A stretch of 64,000 bases of DNA from positions 8,494,001 through 8,558,000 of the forward strand of contig OZ199838.1 of the NCBI GenBank assembly GCA_964304625.1. Direction: 5' to 3'. Under the pieces are notes generated by a model, which was not told the origin of the DNA, did not search any database, and saw nothing but the letters and a program-made list of their open reading frames with translations. Every line of letters starts with the position of its first letter. Within the stretch, counting starts at the first letter, position 1. Positions 63,868 to 64,000 of this stretch are shown piece after piece. The stretch is from Kudoa neothunni (Eukaryota; Cnidaria). The position numbers were made by a program, and so were the translations under genes.

Positions 63868-64000
63868 TCCTATGTTGAACTCAAGCAATCCGATAAAACA
63901 AACTTTGAATCGACAAAATCACCATTTTCTAAACACTTTTGGGGACATTTTGTCGTGCGAAAACGATTTAGAGATTTGTTTAAAACATTATAATTTTTAA
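63868..64000. other. Window end, no gene seen
   Basis: Too short to judge. Confidence 0.3.

Overview
The window reads as nuclear DNA of an animal. It is strongly AT-rich and its genes are split by very short introns (about 38-60 bp where both ends can be read). It carries six conserved-type protein genes among a dense layer of decayed DNA transposons. The transposon mix (piggyBac, pogo/Tigger, IS630/mariner, Merlin/IS1016, hAT, Mutator-like) and the fast-evolving but recognisable housekeeping proteins fit a metazoan with a degenerate genome. A myxozoan-type parasite is my best guess from style alone, and the window holds no marker gene that proves it. I saw no reverse transcriptase, integrase or LTR.

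Genes, left to right: a CCDC47-like ER membrane protein (+, 13.6-16.4 kb); the spliceosomal DEAD-box helicase DDX23/Prp28 (-, 19.3-22.2 kb); a membrane-anchored histidine acid phosphatase (-, 31.4-33.0 kb); an unrecognised 503-residue protein (-, 41.2-43.1 kb) divergent from NAC-alpha (+, 43.5-44.3 kb); and PCNA (-, 50.0-51.1 kb), next to a 200-N scaffold gap (49704-49903). The set covers splicing, ER protein biogenesis, nascent-chain handling, DNA replication and a lysosomal-type enzyme. Apart from the divergent pair, I see no functional clustering.

Transposon layout: pogo-type elements at 0.3-1.9 kb and, inverted, 46.5-48.3 kb; a Mutator-like element (2.4-5.3 kb) carrying an inserted Merlin; a hAT remnant near 8 kb; a piggyBac gene (8.7-13.0 kb) split by a repeat that is itself split by a mariner element; two 1-kb hAT derivatives (17.3-18.3 and 30.1-31.1 kb); a hAT transposase (24.9-26.3 kb); a Merlin (27.1-27.9 kb); three piggyBac elements lying end to end (33.8-38.9 kb); nested hAT MITEs (40.1-40.8 kb); a second long-TIR Merlin (52.4-54.9 kb); a hAT remnant (55.5-57.4 kb); a Tigger pseudogene (59.7-61.1 kb); and a complete-ended piggyBac (61.6-63.9 kb).

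Several conserved genes show isolated one-base frame breaks, many in homopolymers, so residual sequencing error is likely and broken frames must be judged with care. I found no CRISPR array, operon, convincing tRNA/rRNA or clearly new molecular system. The most unusual content is the architecture of nested and abutting elements and one intact gene I cannot name.
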